A stretch of DNA of 7,393 nt from Acidobacteriota bacterium. GTDB lineage: Bacteria > Acidobacteriota > UBA4820 > DSQY01. Below the pieces are notes generated by a model. That model had not been told where the DNA came from, searched no databases, and worked only from the letters and a program-made list of their open reading frames with translations. The position numbers and the translations under genes are program-made. Within the stretch, counting starts at the first letter, position 1. Every line of letters starts with the position of its first letter. Where the stretch lies: contig JAKAIJ010000125.1 of assembly GCA_021814355.1 (NCBI GenBank), positions 1 through 7,393 of the forward strand, written 5' to 3'. Shown piece by piece: positions 7,358 through 7,393 of this stretch.

Positions 7358-7393
7358 ACACCGTTCCCGGCGCCGCCGCGCGGTCCGCTTGGC

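Overview
This window is very GC-rich and has a strong G/C bias at third codon positions. It holds an ordinary bacterial chromosomal core segment next to the tail of a large secreted protein gene. The taxon can only be inferred. The 1.5-kb partial gene at the left edge encodes cysteine- and threonine-rich fibronectin-III modules around a jelly-roll-like module, a style I associate with secreted proteins of Acidobacteriota (Thermoanaerobaculia-like) and some other high-GC Gram-negative lineages. Nothing here proves that assignment.

Layout: bases 2-1543 (+) are the C-terminal part of the secreted multidomain protein, followed by a textbook rho-independent terminator (1563-1597). All other genes are on the minus strand and are read right to left. 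They are enolase (eno, 6044-7348), an FtsB/DivIC-type division protein (5588-6013), a ComF-family phosphoribosyltransferase (4764-5591), a half-size TauE/SafE permease (4384-4767), an uncharacterised Gly/Ala-rich 5-residue-repeat protein (3718-4266) and elongation factor 4 (lepA, 1638-3446). lepA converges with the secreted-protein gene.

The first four minus-strand genes look like one operon. There are 30 nt between eno and ftsB, then a 4-nt ATGA overlap (ftsB/comF) and a 4-nt GTGA overlap (comF/TSUP), the usual geometry for translational coupling. The repeat-protein gene follows after 117 nt with its own ribosome binding site. lepA lies a further ~270 nt downstream, probably as a separate unit. 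Its leader is unusual: the only good Shine-Dalgarno sequence is separated from the ATG by an 8-bp GC hairpin, and a possible 15-codon leader ORF ends on a TGATG overlap with the lepA start.

I found no CRISPR array, mobile element, tRNA, rRNA, recognisable defence module or biosynthetic cluster. The items most worth a second look are the pentad-repeat protein, the lepA leader, the short permease that starts on the comF stop codon, and a G9 tract in its signature motif. The rest reads as housekeeping.
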